Shown here in pieces: positions 10,224 through 22,900 of a stretch of DNA of 64,000 bases (the stretch's first letter is position 1; every line of letters begins with the position of its first letter). Source of the DNA: Cherax quadricarinatus (Eukaryota; Arthropoda; Malacostraca; Decapoda; Parastacidae); the NCBI RefSeq assembly GCF_038502225.1, contig NC_091369.1, forward strand, positions 655,001-719,000, in the 5' to 3' direction. The notes beneath the pieces were generated by a model. The model made no database searches. It was given only the letters and a program-made list of their open reading frames with translations, and was not told where the DNA came from. A program made the position numbers and the translations under genes.

Positions 10224-10445
10224 GACACATGTGCAACATCTGGGTATCTTTATTGCAGACGTTTCGCCATCCAGTGGCTTGATCTATACAAATTCCAGGA
10301 CATAACTTGAAGACAGTAGGACTGATTACCTCGTCTTCTGTATATAGTTCTACTGTCTTCAAGTTATGTCCTGGAATTTGTATTGATAAAGCCACTGGAT
10401 GGCGAAACATCTACAATAAAGATACCCAGATGTTGCACATGTGTC
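10224..10445. mobile_element. Foldback element with 95-bp arms
   Basis: Left arm 10224-10318 and right arm 10351-10445 are near-perfect inverted copies around a 32-bp centre. Starting outside, the arms contain GACACATGTGCAACATCTGG, GTTTCGCCATCCAGTGGCTT and CAGGACATAACTTGAAGACA. The GTTTCGCC core is shared with the elements at 3633, 12165, 16375, 32490 and 62990. No clear target-site duplication is seen. The structure would form a strong hairpin if transcribed or single-stranded. Confidence 0.8.
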
Positions 10446-10509
10446 TTAATGACTCATTACCTCATGCTTGTGCTACTAGGTCAGATGCCGAGCTCCTTCC
10501 TTAGGTGAA

Positions 10510-10608
10510 TGTAACCTGACCTGACTAGGTTGGGGCATTGGCTTAAGCTGGTGGGAGACTTGGGCCAGTAGGCCTGCTGCAGTATTTTTTCTTTCTTATG
10601 TTCTTACA
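10510..10608 (+). repeat. Dispersed repeat ending CCAGTAGGCCTGCTGCAGT
   Basis: Contains GGGCCAGTAGGCCTGCTGCA followed by a T-rich end with TTCTTATGTTCTTA. Similar pieces are at 11255-11297, 15060-15122 (as a palindrome), 40440-40570 and 59715-59760. I regard this as one short retroposon family; its source element is not visible. Confidence 0.6.
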
Positions 10609-10611
10609 ATT

Positions 10612-10799
10612 ATCATAAGAGTAACATACAATAAGATCACAGTAAACTATGCAAGAAAGTACTCTCTTCCCCTTTCTCTGGCTTTATTTATTAGGTACCT
10701 TTTAGTTTTCTTCCCGAACTGGCTCATGCTAGGACAGGCTTTGACATGTTCAGGCAATCCGTTCCACTCCTTTATTGCTGGATAATAAAAGGTGTTATG
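10612..10799. other. Stretch without recognisable gene
   Basis: AT-rich, apparently unique sequence. No convincing coding frame, repeat or RNA signal was seen. Confidence 0.5.
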
Positions 10800-10890
10800 G
10801 ATTGTGCGGTTGGTATTGGGGTGGAGGTGTTGGTATTGGGTGGAGGTATTGGTATTGGGGTGGAGGTGTTGGTATTGGTGGAAGTGTGCA
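10800..10890. repeat. Short GT-rich minisatellite
   Basis: Four to five copies of a 15-20-bp unit containing TTGGTATTGGGGTGGAGGTG. Confidence 0.75.
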
Positions 10891-11194
10891 GCTCACGACT
10901 AAGTCAGTACAAATACGTGGTACCTTTGTAAGGCTTCTGGCAGTCATCTGTGGCAGGCAGGAAGATGTTGGTGGGTATTCGCGACATTTCTGTTGATACT
11001 CCCTTCCCTTATTTACCTCACTACTCCCTCCTTACTACTCTGTGTCTAGAACCCAAACATCAGTAGTGAGAATATATAATACTGATTAGATGGTTAAAAA
11101 GACTTTTGTTTAAGATATGTAGGAACCATAAACATATTTTTGTTAGTGGGGTTGAGTTTGAGAAGGATCTGCTCTTTTTCAGCCTAAGGCTTGG

Positions 11195-11297
11195 TCTCAG
11201 ACCGAGCCATGGGGGCGTTGACCCCCGAAACCCTCTCCAAGTAAGTAGAAATAGTATGAACCAGTAGGCCTGCAACAGTGTTCTTCCTTTCTTATGT
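11195..11297. mobile_element. SINE/LINE tail fragments
   Basis: Contains GGGGGCGTTGACCCCCGAA, the tail motif of the SINE at 1303-1556, followed by ACCAGTAGGCCTGCAACAGT and TTCTTATG of the dispersed repeat described at 10510. The two may be parts of one element. Confidence 0.5.
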
Positions 11298-11309
11298 GGA
11301 AGACCCCCC

Positions 11310-11495
11310 GAGGGCGGGCGAGGCAGGGCAGGACGGGCACGTGTGGGGCGGGGTTGGTAGGAGGAGGGGGTAGAGGTTGTGGGCGGAGTAGTGGGGCAGG
11401 TGGACGGCAGGGTGGAGGTGGTGGACGGCGGGGTGAGGCTGGTGGACGGCGGGGTGGGGCTGGTGGGCGGCGGGGTGGGGCTGGTGGTCACAGCT
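11310..11495. repeat. G-rich minisatellite (about 15 bp)
   Basis: Between about 11390 and 11490 a unit containing GGTGGACGGCGGGGT repeats about six times. It is preceded by GGAGGAGGGGGTAGAGG. The purine and G skew makes any translation repetitive; no gene is inferred. Confidence 0.8.
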
Positions 11496-11499
11496 ACTT

Positions 11500-11800
11500 G
11501 GCATCCTGAGAGGGCAAAGGTGAGGAAGGTGGTGTTATCTGCGCTCGTGTACCGCTCAGGAATGCCACCTCTGTATAGGTAGGGTGGAGGGCGTGTAGAT
11601 TAGCTCTCTACCTCCTTAGACGGTGGGTAGATCAACCCCTACCCGGTAGATGGCCGGTAGATCAATCTTTACCTCCCTAGACAATGGATAGTTCAACTTA
11701 TTTTAGGTCTTAGATGACGGGTAGATTAACCATTGTTGTAGACGATAGGTAGATCGTGTAGCAGATGATGTAAAGCAAAGGTATATGAGGATGTCAGTAT
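11500..11800. repeat. Degenerate repeats of a GGTAGAT motif
   Basis: Motifs such as GGTAGATCAACC, GGTAGATCAATC and GGTAGATTAACC recur at irregular spacing from about 11620 to 11760. This suggests a decayed short tandem repeat. No coding evidence. Confidence 0.45.
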
Positions 11801-11814
11801 ACCTGGATGTCGTT

Positions 11815-11945
11815 CTGAGGGTCAACGCCCCCGTGATCAGGGCCTAATCAACCAGGTTGTTACCGCTGGTTGCAAGCAATCCAGCGTAGTCAACACAGAG
11901 CTGTGACTCGACCCCTGCAACCACATATAGGTGAGTACTGACAGT
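11815..11945 (+). mobile_element. LINE 3' end fragment
   Basis: Contains AGGGTCAACGCCCCCGTGAT, AACCAGGTTGTTACCGCTGG and, at its right end, GACCCCTGCAACCACATATA followed by GGTGAGTACT. This last part is the 3' end seen inverted at 39495 and 47175. The copy is diverged and non-coding. Confidence 0.6.
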
Positions 11946-12164
11946 AGCAGCCTTCCTGACTTGTGGGTTGGATATGTTGTCGTTAAGAACCTCCGTGTTG
12001 TGGCAGCTTATAAGATTGGCAGAGCTCTGCACAGGTGTCCACCTGTATCTTAACCAAGCCAAAGAAACTGGGACCCAAAGTAGCTGAAAACTAAGGTAAT
12101 AGAGCCAAAGCAACTGGGACCCAAGGTAATCCAGCTAAAGTTTTCCACCGTTCTTCTCTAATTG

Positions 12165-12245
12165 GACTGATGAAGCCACTGTGTGGCGAAACGTTTCCTC
12201 AATAATGATTCCCAAATATTACACATGTGTCTCATTCTTCAACTT
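12165..12245 (+). mobile_element. Half copy of the GCGAAACGTTTCC element
   Basis: Contains TGATGAAGCCACTGTGTGGC, GCGAAACGTTTCC and ACACATGTGTCTCATTCTTC. It corresponds to one arm of the foldback at 10224-10445, here without the inverted partner. Confidence 0.65.
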
Positions 12246-12326
12246 GTCGATTTTTAATACATGTATTACATAACCTTAAATATGTTCCACACGGTTACTG
12301 TATTGGTAGACATTGATGAAACACTG

Positions 12327-13390
12327 TCAATACCTTCACTATGTACCTGTGTACAACACTGTCAATACCTTCACTATGTACCTGTGTACAACACTGTCAA
12401 CACCTTCACCATGTACCTGTGTACAACACTGTCAACACCTTCACTATGTACCTGTGTACAACACTGTCAATACCTTCACTATGTACCTGTGTACAACACT
12501 GTCAACACCTTCACTATGTACCTGTGTACAACACTGTCAACACCTTCACTATGTACCTGTGTACAACACTGTCAACACCTTCACTATGTACCTGTGTACA
12601 ACACTGTCAACACCTTCACTATGTACCTGTGTACAACACTGTCAACACCTTCACTATGTACCTGTGTACAACACTGTCAACACCTTCACTATGTACCTGT
12701 GTACAACACTGTCAACACCTTCACCATGTACCTGTGTACAACACTGTCAACACCTTCACTATGTACCTGTGTACAACACTGTCAACACCTTCACTGTGTA
12801 CCTGTGTACAACACTGTCAACACCTTCACTATGTACACCATCACTATGTACCTGTGTACAACACTGTCAACACCTTCACTATGTACCTGTGTACAACACT
12901 GTCAACACCTTCACTATGTACCTGTGTACAACACTGTCAACACCTTCACTATGTACCTGTGTACAACACTGTCAACACCTTCACCATGTACCTGTGTACA
13001 ACACTGTCAACACCTTCACTATGTACCTGTGTACAACACTGTCAACACCTTCACTATGTATCTGTGTACAACACTGTCAACACCTTCACTATGTACCTGT
13101 GTCAGCACCTTCACCATGTACCTGTGTACGACACTCAACACTTTCACTATGTACCTGTGTCAACACCTTCACTATGTACCTGTGTCAGCACCTTCACCAT
13201 GTACCTGTGTACAACACTGTCAACACCTTCACTATGTACTTGTGTACAACACTGTCAACACCTTCACTATGTACCTGTGTACAACACTGTCAACACCTTC
13301 ACTATGTATCTGTGTACAACACTGTCAACACCTTCACTATGTACCTGTGTCAGCACCATCACCATGTACCTGTGTACGACACTGTCAACA
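12327..13390. repeat. 35-bp minisatellite
   Basis: About 30 tandem copies of a 35-bp unit whose core is CACCTTCACTATGTACCTGT followed by GTACAACACTGTCAA. Near 13095-13400 shorter 25-bp units intermix. All three plus-strand frames are open over most of this array and the next. This gives overlapping translations of over 650 residues that are the same peptide register-shifted (TMYLCTTLSTPSLC and relatives), so no protein is inferred. Confidence 0.95.
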
Positions 13391-14320
13391 CTTTCACTAT
13401 GTACCTATGTCAACACATTCACTATGTACCTGTGTCAACACATTCACTATGTACCTGTGTCAACACCTTCACTATGTACCTGTGTCAACACTTTCACTAT
13501 GTGCCTGTGTCGAACACCTTCACTATGTACCTGTGTCAACACCTTCACCATGTACCTGTGTCAACATATTCACTATGTACCTGTCAACACCTTCACTATG
13601 TACCTGTGTCAACACCTTCACTATGTACCTGTGTCAACACCTTCTCTATGTACCTATGTCAACACCTTCACTATGTACCTGTGTCAACCCCTTCACTATG
13701 TACCTGTGTCAACACCTTCACTATGTACCTGTGTCAACATCTTCACTATGTACCTGTGTCAACACCTTCACTATGTACTGTGTCAACACCTTCACTATGT
13801 ACCTCTGTCAACACCTTCACTATGTACGTGTGTCAACACCTTCACTATGTACCTGTGTCAACATCTTCACTATGTACCTGTGTCAACACCTTCACTATGT
13901 ACCTGTGTCAACACCTTCACTATGTACCTGTGTCAACACCTTCACTATGTACCTGTGTCAACACCTTCACTATGTACCTGTGTCAACACCTTCACTATGT
14001 ACCTGTGTCAACACCTTCACTATGTACCTGTGTCAACACCTTCACTATGTACCTGTGTCAACACCTTCACTATGTACCTGTGTCAAAACCTTCACTATGT
14101 ACATGTGTCAACACCTTCACTATGTACCTGTGTCAACACCTTCACTATGTACCTGTGTCAAAACCTTCACTATGTACCTGTGTCAACACCTTCACTATGT
14201 ACCTGTGTCAACACCTTCACTATGTACCTGTGTCAACACCTTCACTATGTACCTGTGTCAACACCTTCACTATGTACCTGTGTCAACACCTTCACTATGT
14301 ATCTGTGTAACACCTTCACC
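13391..14320. repeat. 25-bp minisatellite derived from the 35-bp unit
   Basis: About 37 copies of a 25-bp unit, CTATGTACCTGTGTCAACAC plus CTTCA. It equals the 35-bp unit minus an internal 10-bp segment (ACAACACTGT). Units from 13860 to 14290 are almost identical, which suggests recent homogenisation of the short form. Confidence 0.95.
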
Positions 14321-14339
14321 ATGTGCTTCATATATATCC

Positions 14340-14740
14340 AATTTTAACAGTGTTTACCATAACATTTTCTACCATTGGTTCCTCGAGACTGTATCTGTAG
14401 TCATCCTATTTATACAAATAATTTTTAAGAGGCATGTACTGACTGGGAAAAAAAATCATGCTTTTGTCAACAAACCCACAATTTATTCACGTATTAATCA
14501 TGTTGATAATTAATTGGTTAGTTTTATGGTGGTAAAACTTTTTTAAACGTGAATTTTTGTGTAGTTTCTCAGCGGCTTAATATGGCCTTTACATTGCAAC
14601 TCTTACGGTTACCTTGGTCTCAAAACGGTCAACTTTAACTGGTTGACCTGACCGTAAAACCGGTTCCAGATTTGTTGCTTAAGATAAGATTTTGCTCTCC
14701 CTCCCATTCTCGTTTCCTCTGATGACCTTTACTCTTATCC
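14340..14740. other. Stretch without recognisable gene
   Basis: AT-rich sequence, with a short palindrome-like ACCGTTTTGAGACC region read on the minus strand near 14620. I see no coding frame or known element. Confidence 0.45.
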
Positions 14741-14744
14741 CCCC

Positions 14745-14800
14745 TCTTCCTCCTCCTCCTCCTCCTCCTCCTTCTCCTCCTCCTCCTCCTCCTATCCCCC
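14745..14800. repeat. (CTC)n-rich microsatellite
   Basis: Near-pure TCC/CTC triplets interrupted by CTT and CTAT. Confidence 0.85.
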
Positions 14801-14945
14801 CTAACATCAGTCACCCTTCGTCATATTCTCTTCATCCTTCCCTGGGTGGCCATTTGAGGTGACTAGCTCACCTAACTGGGTTTTAATATTGGTCCTTGAA
14901 GGTGAGTAGATCACTTAAGTGAACCCCCACATTGATGGTTTAAGA

Positions 14946-15015
14946 CAGGGGTCCCTAACCTGGGGCCCGAGGGGCGCATGTGGCCCTCACAGGAAATTAT
15001 TCATTCTTTTTTATG
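14946..15015 (+). mobile_element. Possible hAT-type DNA transposon terminus
   Basis: The stretch begins CAGGGGTCCCTAACCTGGGG and continues with GGCGCATGTGGCCCTCACAG. CAGGGGTCC-type ends followed by a GGCCCGxGGGCCGCATGTGGCC-like body are characteristic of many hAT elements and their MITEs. Only one end is visible and no 8-bp duplication could be matched, so it is probably a solo or truncated end. Confidence 0.45.
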
Positions 15016-15059
15016 TAGGCTCCACACTGCACCGGTGAATTAGACCTACCTAGCATAGA

Positions 15060-15122
15060 CCAGTAGGCCTGCTGCAGTGCTCCTCTCATAAGAAAGGAGG
15101 AACACGGCAGCAGGCCTACTGG
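15060..15122. repeat. Palindromic copy of the CCAGTAGGCCTGCTGC repeat
   Basis: The 16-mer CCAGTAGGCCTGCTGC at 15060-15075 is perfectly inverted at 15107-15122 around a 31-bp centre that is itself partly complementary (CTCCT and AGGAG). Elsewhere in the window the repeat occurs singly. Confidence 0.8.
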
Positions 15123-15179
15123 CCCATACTTGGCAGGTTCTCGTCAAATCCAAACCCAATAAGAAAAATATTTTCCCAA

Positions 15180-15640
15180 CCCATTAATTATCAATGTTCT
15201 TAAGTCACCTGGGTGAAGCTACCTGCCCCACCTATCCCTCCCCTAACCTCTCACCTGAGAAAGCCTGGCCAGTGTTACACTGGCCACACTTGGTTTATGG
15301 CCCCGTTGGAATATATTTATGGCTCTATTACCTGTATAGCGGAGCCAGTAGGCGACTCCTGTGTGACCTTTAAAGGCGTTGGTCGTGCCTTACAGGGCGG
15401 CAGAGGAGAATCTTGGATCATTACTGCTCTTTGATAGGTGAGAATTGCAACTTCTTACAAAGCATTCGCTGTCTCTCTAATCTTCACTGATTGCGAATTC
15501 TGTCATCTCGTTTTTTTTTTCCTTCTTGCTGGTTCTCGCGGTGATGTGAATAGGGAGACGCGTGGAGCCTTGAGAAGTGAGCCGGTAATCCTTTCCTAAT
15601 GGTGGATTGACCCTAGTATTACAATGAGGCGAAAATTGGT
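15180..15640. other. Stretch without recognisable gene
   Basis: Mixed sequence with short open frames of fewer than 75 codons and no recognisable domain. No RNA gene seen. Confidence 0.4.
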
Positions 15641-15845
15641 GTTGTGTGTTGGTGCGGTGGGAGGTGAGTGTTGAAGTGTGTGGGGTGGAGTTGCATTGTG
15701 GGAAGCAGGATGGGTGGTAGTGGTGGTGGTGGTGATGATTAGGTTGCGGGGGTTGAATAGTGTGAGTGTGGAGGGTGGTGGTTTGAGTAGTATTGGTGTG
15801 GGTGTGGGTGTGGGTGTGGGTGGTGCTCGTGGTGGTGTTGATGTG
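15640..15845. repeat. GT/GGT-rich low-complexity tract
   Basis: Dense GGTGG, GTGTGGG and GTGGTGGTGG motifs, including (GGTGTG)n at 15796-15822. The minus strand reads as Thr/His-rich peptide by composition only. Confidence 0.8.
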
Positions 15846-16165
15846 AGTTGTACAGCTGATATTACTTACATCAGTTACGTACTGGCACAAATATTTGAAT
15901 TTTTTGTCGCTTGAGACATTTTTGTCTCGCTTCTACGAGACCGAGACGATGCTGTCACCACCTTCTCATAGGCCGCCGTTGCACTGTAAACCCTGGACGT
16001 GAATATATTCATGATTTACCTCTGATTTACGTGACGTAACGTCATTACACACCTGACAGAAAAAAATACCCTTTGTAAAAGAAGATTTTATTGAGACAGC
16101 GTTTTGTGTATAGCTTTATCAAGTTAGTGAAAACGTGATCCGCAAAACGTATATTCTTAACTGAA
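15846..16165. other. Stretch with a possible diverged AAACGTTTCGC element
   Basis: Mostly unannotatable. At 16080-16130, TTTTATTGAGACAGCGTTTT followed by TAGCTTTATCAAGTTAGTGA resembles a diverged arm of the elements at 3633 and 62990. The remainder shows nothing I recognise. Confidence 0.4.
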
Positions 16166-16169
16166 GTAC

Positions 16170-16372
16170 TAGCCATTTGTACAGAATTTGGGAATCTTTA
16201 TTGAGGATCCTCAAGGTAGGTTCCTTGACGCTGGTGAGGGGCTCTTGGATCTGTGCTCCGGATCCCAGAATTAAGCCTGAATACCTTCCATATCCCCGCC
16301 CGCCCCCACATGAGCTGTATAATCCTACGGGTTTAGCTCTCCCCATGATTATAATAATAATAATAATTTATT
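16170..16372 (-). mobile_element. Short retroposon fragment with (AAT)n tail
   Basis: On the minus strand it contains ATCATGGGGAGAGCTAAACC followed by CGTAGGATTATACAGCTCAT and AGAGCCCCTCACCAGCGTCA. A TTATTATTATTATAATC tract lies at its end (plus strand 16349-16372). I associate this motif order with a dispersed repeat common in decapod genomes; this is recall, not searched. Confidence 0.5.
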
Positions 16373-16510
16373 GAGGAAACGTTTCGCCAGCCAGTGGCTT
16401 CTTCAGTCCAATACAGAGAATAACAGTGGAAGATGAGGAGGAGTTTGAGGTAATCACTCCCTCAGCCTGGAGTCAATGTGTTCAGTCTATCAATCTTGAG
16501 AAATGTACGG
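16373..16510 (-). mobile_element. AAACGTTTCGCC-core element
   Basis: Begins TTGAGGAAACGTTTCGCCAG then CCAGTGGCTTCTTCAGTCCA, continuing with GAGGAGTTTGAGGTAATCAC and AGCCTGGAGTCAATGTGTTC. The core is the inverse of the copy at 12165. It abuts the (AAT)n tail of the preceding element. Confidence 0.6.
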
Positions 16511-16924
16511 CATTAGAACACTTTTTTCCATACACATAACATCACATCATTACCAAATCTTACTCTGGTCAATGTCCCAAAGTCCTTTCCCAGGTTGTAA
16601 AGTCTTGTAAATGTCTAAAGATTGAGGCGACAAGGCTGTCTTCATAAAGATAAATTTTGATGTTGAAAATGGTGAGTAATGGCAGCGGATGTTGGATGTG
16701 TGAGTGGAGGAAAAACGGCGAAGGATGGAGGGGAAGCAGGAATGCCATTTAAGGAATCAGTAAAGCCATTTTTTCCCGATGCGTTTCCCTGGTACGTTAT
16801 TTATTAAGTTGATTGATTGGGGAAATGAGAGTCTTTTTCTTGAGATAACCAGAGTTGAGACAGTTCAAGCAACTTTTTTCTTCTATCTTCAACCTCCATT
16901 ATTACCTGTCACTTATAATTTACA
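16511..16924. other. Left flank of the 36-bp array
   Basis: No recognisable gene or repeat. The array begins within TTATAATTTACACTCAACCA near 16915, with the first units slightly diverged. Confidence 0.4.
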
Positions 16925-19900
16925 CTCAACCAGTGCATTACCTCAGACCTGCATGATACATTATACCAGTGCATTATCTCAGACCTGCATGATACATTAT
17001 ACCAGTACATTACCTCAGACCTGCATGATACATTATACCAGTACATTACCTCAGACCTGCATGATACATTATACCAGTACATTATCTCAGACCTGCATGA
17101 TACATTATACCAGTACATTATCTCAGACCTGCATGATACATTATACCAGTACATTACCTCAGACCTGCATGATACATTATACCAGTGCATTATCTCAGAC
17201 CTGCATGATACATTATACCAGTGCATTATCTCAGACCTGCATGATACATTATACCAGTACATTATCTCAGACCTGCATGATACATTATACCAGTACATTA
17301 TCTCAGACCTGCATGATACATTATACCAGTGCATTATCTCAGACCTGCATGATACATTATACCAGTGCATTATCTCAGACCTGCATGATACATTATACCA
17401 GTACATTACCTCAGACCTGCATGATACATTATACCAGTGCATTATCTCAGACCTGCATGATACATTATACCAGTACATTATCTCAGACCTGCATGATACA
17501 TTATACCAGTACATTATCTCAGACCTGCATGATACATTATACCAGTGCATTATCTCAGACCTGCATGATACATTATACCAGTACATTATCTCAGACCTGC
17601 ATGATACATTATACCAGTACATTACCTCAGACCTGCATGATACATTATACCAGTACATTATCTCAGACCTGCATGATATATTATACCAGTACATTACCTC
17701 AGACCTGCATGATACATTATACCAGTACATTATCTCAGACCTGCATGATACATTATACCAGTACATTACCTCAGACCTGCATGATACATTATACCAGTAC
17801 ATTACCTCAGACCTGCATGATACATTATACCAGTACATTATCTCAGACCTGCATGATACATTATACCAGTACATTATCTCAGACCTGCATGATACATTAT
17901 ACCACCACATTATCTCAGACCTGCATGATACATTATACCAGTACATTATCTCAGACCTGCATGATACATTATACCAGTACATTATCTCAGACCTGCATGA
18001 TACATTATACCAGTACATTATCTCAGACCTGCATGATACATTATACCACCACATTACCTCAGACCTGCATGATACATTATACCAGTACATTATCTCAGAC
18101 CTGCATGATACATTATACCAGTACATTATCTCAGACCTGCATGATACATTATACCAGTACATTACCTCAGACCTGCATGATACATTATACCAGTACATTA
18201 TCTCAGACCTGCATGATACATTATACCAGTACATTATCTCAGACCTGCATGATACATTATACCAGTACATTATCTCAGACCTGCATGATACATTATACCA
18301 GTACATTATCTCAGACCTGCATGATACATTATACCAGTACATTATCTCAGACCTGCATGATACATTATACCAGTACATTATCTCAGACCTGCATGATACA
18401 TTATACCAGTACATTATCTCAGACCTGCATGATACATTATACCAGTACATTATCTCAGACCTGCATGATACATTATACCAGTACATTATCTCAGACCTGC
18501 ATGATACATTATACCACCACATTACCTCAGACCTGCATGATACATTATACCAGTACATTATCTCAGACCTGCATGATACATTATACCAGTACATTATCTC
18601 AGACCTGCATGATACATTATACCAGTACATTACCTCAGACCTGCATGATACATTATACCACCACATTACCTCAGACCTGCATGATACATTATACCAGTAC
18701 ATTATCTCAGACCTGCATGATACATTATACCAGTACATTATCTCAGACCTGCATGATACATTATACCAGCACATTACCTCAGACCTGCATGATACATTAT
18801 ACCAGTACATTATCTCAGACCTGCATGATACATTATACCACCACATTACCTCAGACCTGCATGATACATTATACCAGTACATTATCTCAGACCTGCATGA
18901 TACATTATACCACCACATTACCTCAGACCTGCATGATACATTATACCAGTACATTATCTCAGACCTGCATGATACATTATACCACCACATTACCTCAGAC
19001 CTGCATGATACATTATACCAGTACATTATCTCAGACCTGCATGATACATTATACCACCACATTACCTCAGACCTGCATGATACATTATACCAGTACATTA
19101 TCTCAGACCTGCATGATACATTATACCACCACATTACCTCAGACCTGCATGATACATTATACCAGTACATTATCTCAGACCTGCATGATACATTATACCA
19201 GCACATTACCTCAGACCTGCATGATACATTATACCAGTACATTATCTCAGACCTGCATGATACATTATACCAGTACATTACCTCAGACCTGCATGATACA
19301 TTATACCAGTACATTATCTCAGACCTGCATGATACATTATACCAGTACATTATCTCAGACCTGCATGATACATTATACCAGTACATTATCTCAGACCTGC
19401 ATGATACATTATACCAGTACATTATCTCAGACCTGCATGATACATTATACCAGTACATTATCTCAGACCTGCATGATACATTATACCAGTACATTACCTC
19501 AGACCTGCATGATACATTATACCAGTACATTATCTCAGACCTGCATGATACATTATACCAGTACATTATCTCAGACCTGCATGATACATTATACCAGTAC
19601 ATTATCTCAGACCTGCATGATACATTATACCAGTACATTATCTCAGACCTGCATGATACATTATACCAGTACATTATCTCAGACCTGCATGATACATTAT
19701 ACCAGTACATTATCTCAGACCTGCATGATACATTATACCAGTACATTACCTCAGACCTGCATGATACATTATACCAGTACATTATCTCAGACCTGCATGA
19801 TACATTATACCAGTACATTATCTCAGACCTGCATGATACATTATACCAGTACATTATCTCAGACCTGCATGATACATTATACCAGTACATTATCTCAGAC

Positions 19901-22900
19901 CTGCATGATACATTATACCAGTACATTACCTCAGACCTGCATGATACATTATACCACCACATTACCTCAGACCTGCATGATACATTATACCAGTACATTA
20001 CCTCATACCTGCATGATACATTATACCAGTACATTATCTCATACCTGCATGATACATTATACCAGTACATTATCTCAGACCTGCATGATACATTATACCA
20101 GTACATTATCTCAGACCTGCATGATACATTATACCAGTACATTATCTCAGACCTGCATGATACATTATACCAGTACATTATCTCAGACCTGCATGATACA
20201 TTATACCAGTACATTATCTCAGACCTGCATGATACATTATACCAGTACATTATCTCAGACCTGCATGATACATTATACCAGTACATTATCTCAGACCTGC
20301 ATGATACATTATACCAGTACATTATCTCAGACCTGCATGATACATTATACCAGTACATTATCTCAGACCTGCATGATACATTATACCACCACATTACCTC
20401 AGACCTGCATGATACATTATACCAGTACATTATCTCAGACCTGCATGATACATTATACCAGTACATTATCTCAGACCTGCATGATACATTATACCAGTAC
20501 ATTACCTCAGACCTGCATGATACATTATACCACCACATTACCTCAGACCTGCATGATACATTATACCAGTACATTATCTCAGACCTGCATGATACATTAT
20601 ACCAGTACATTATCTCAGACCTGTATGATACATTATACCAGCACATTACCTCAGACCTGCATGATACATTATACCAGTACATTATCTCAGACCTGCATGA
20701 TACATTATACCACCACATTACCTCAGACCTGCATGATACATTATACCAGTACATTATCTCAGACCTGCATGATACATTATACCACCACATTACCTCAGAC
20801 CTGCATGATACATTATACCAGTACATTATCTCAGACCTGCATGATACATTATACCACCACATTACCTCAGACCTGCATGATACATTATACCAGTACATTA
20901 TCTCAGACCTGCATGATACATTATACCACCACATTACCTCAGACCTGCATGATACATTATACCAGTACATTATCTCAGACCTGCATGATACATTATACCA
21001 CCACATTACCTCAGACCTGCATGATACATTATACCAGTACATTATCTCAGACCTGCATGATACATTATACCAGCACATTACCTCAGACCTGCATGATACA
21101 TTATACCAGTACATTATCTCAGACCTGCATGATACATTATACCAGTACATTACCTCAGACCTGCATGATACATTATACCAGTACATTATCTCAGACCTGC
21201 ATGATACATTATACCAGTACATTATCTCAGACCTGCATGATACATTATACCAGTACATTATCTCAGACCTGCATGATACATTATACCAGTACATTATCTC
21301 AGACCTGCATGATACATTATACCAGTACATTATCTCAGACCTGCATGATACATTATACCAGTACATTACCTCAGACCTGCATGATACATTATACCACCAC
21401 ATTACCTCAGACCTGCATGATACATTATACCAGTACATTATCTCAGACCTGCATGATACATTATACCAGTACATTACCTCAGACCTGCATGATACATTAT
21501 ACCAGTACATTATCTCACACCTGCATGATACATTATACCAGTACATTATCTCAGACCTGCATGATACATTATACCAGTACATTACCTCATACCTGCATGA
21601 TACATTATACCAGTACATTATCTCATACCTGCATGATACATTATACCAGTACATTATCTCAGACCTGCATGATACATTATACCAGTACATTACCTCAGAC
21701 CTGCATGATACATTATACCAGTACATTATCTCAGACCTGCATGATACATTATACCAGTACATTATCTCAGACCTGCATGATACATTATACCAGTACATTA
21801 TCTCAGACCTGCATGATACATTATACCAGTACATTATCTCAGACCTGCATGATACATTATACTAGTACATTATCTCAGACCTGCATGATACATTATACCA
21901 GTACATTATCTCAGACCTGCATGATACATTATACCAGTACATTATCTCAGACCTGCATGATACATTATACCAGTACATTATCTCAGACCTGCATGATACA
22001 TTATACCAGTACATTATCTCAGACCTGCATGATACATTATACCAGTACATTATCTCAGACCTGCATGATACATTATACCAGTACATTATCTCAGACCTGC
22101 ATGATACATTATACCAGTACATTATCTCAGACCTGCATGATACATTATACCAGTACATTATCTCAGACCTGCATGATACATTATACCAGTACATTATCTC
22201 AGACCTGCATGATACATTATACCAGTACATTATCTCAGACCTGCATGATACATTATACTAGTACATTATCTCAGACCTGCATGATACATTATACCAGTAC
22301 ATTATCTCAGACCTGCATGATACATTATACCAGTACATTATCTCAGACCTGCATGATACATTATACCAGTACATTATCTCAGACCTGCATGATACATTAT
22401 ACCAGTACATTATCTCAGACCTGCATGATACATTATACCAGTACATTATCTCAGACCTGCATGATACATTATACCAGTACATTATCTCAGACCTGCATGA
22501 TACATTATACCAGTACATTATCTCAGACCTGCATGATACATTATACCAGTACATTATCTCAGACCTGCATGATACATTATACCAGTACATTATCTCAGAC
22601 CTGCATGATACATTATACCAGTACATTATCTCAGACCTGCATGATACATTATACCAGTACATTACCTCAGACCTGCATGATACATTATACCAGTACATTA
22701 TCTCAGACCTGCATGATACATTATACCAGTACATTATCTCAGACCTGCATGATACATTATACTAGTACATTATCTCAGACCTGCATGATACATTATACCA
22801 GTACATTATCTCAGACCTGCATGATACATTATACCAGTACATTATCTCAGACCTGCATGATACATTATACCAGCACATTACCTCAGACCTGCATGATACA

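Noticed and set aside
12261..14513. Cys/His-rich frames resembling zinc-finger or keratin-associated proteins
   Set aside because: All three plus frames of the 35/25-bp array give the same peptide shifted. The Cys spacing is a by-product of the repeat.
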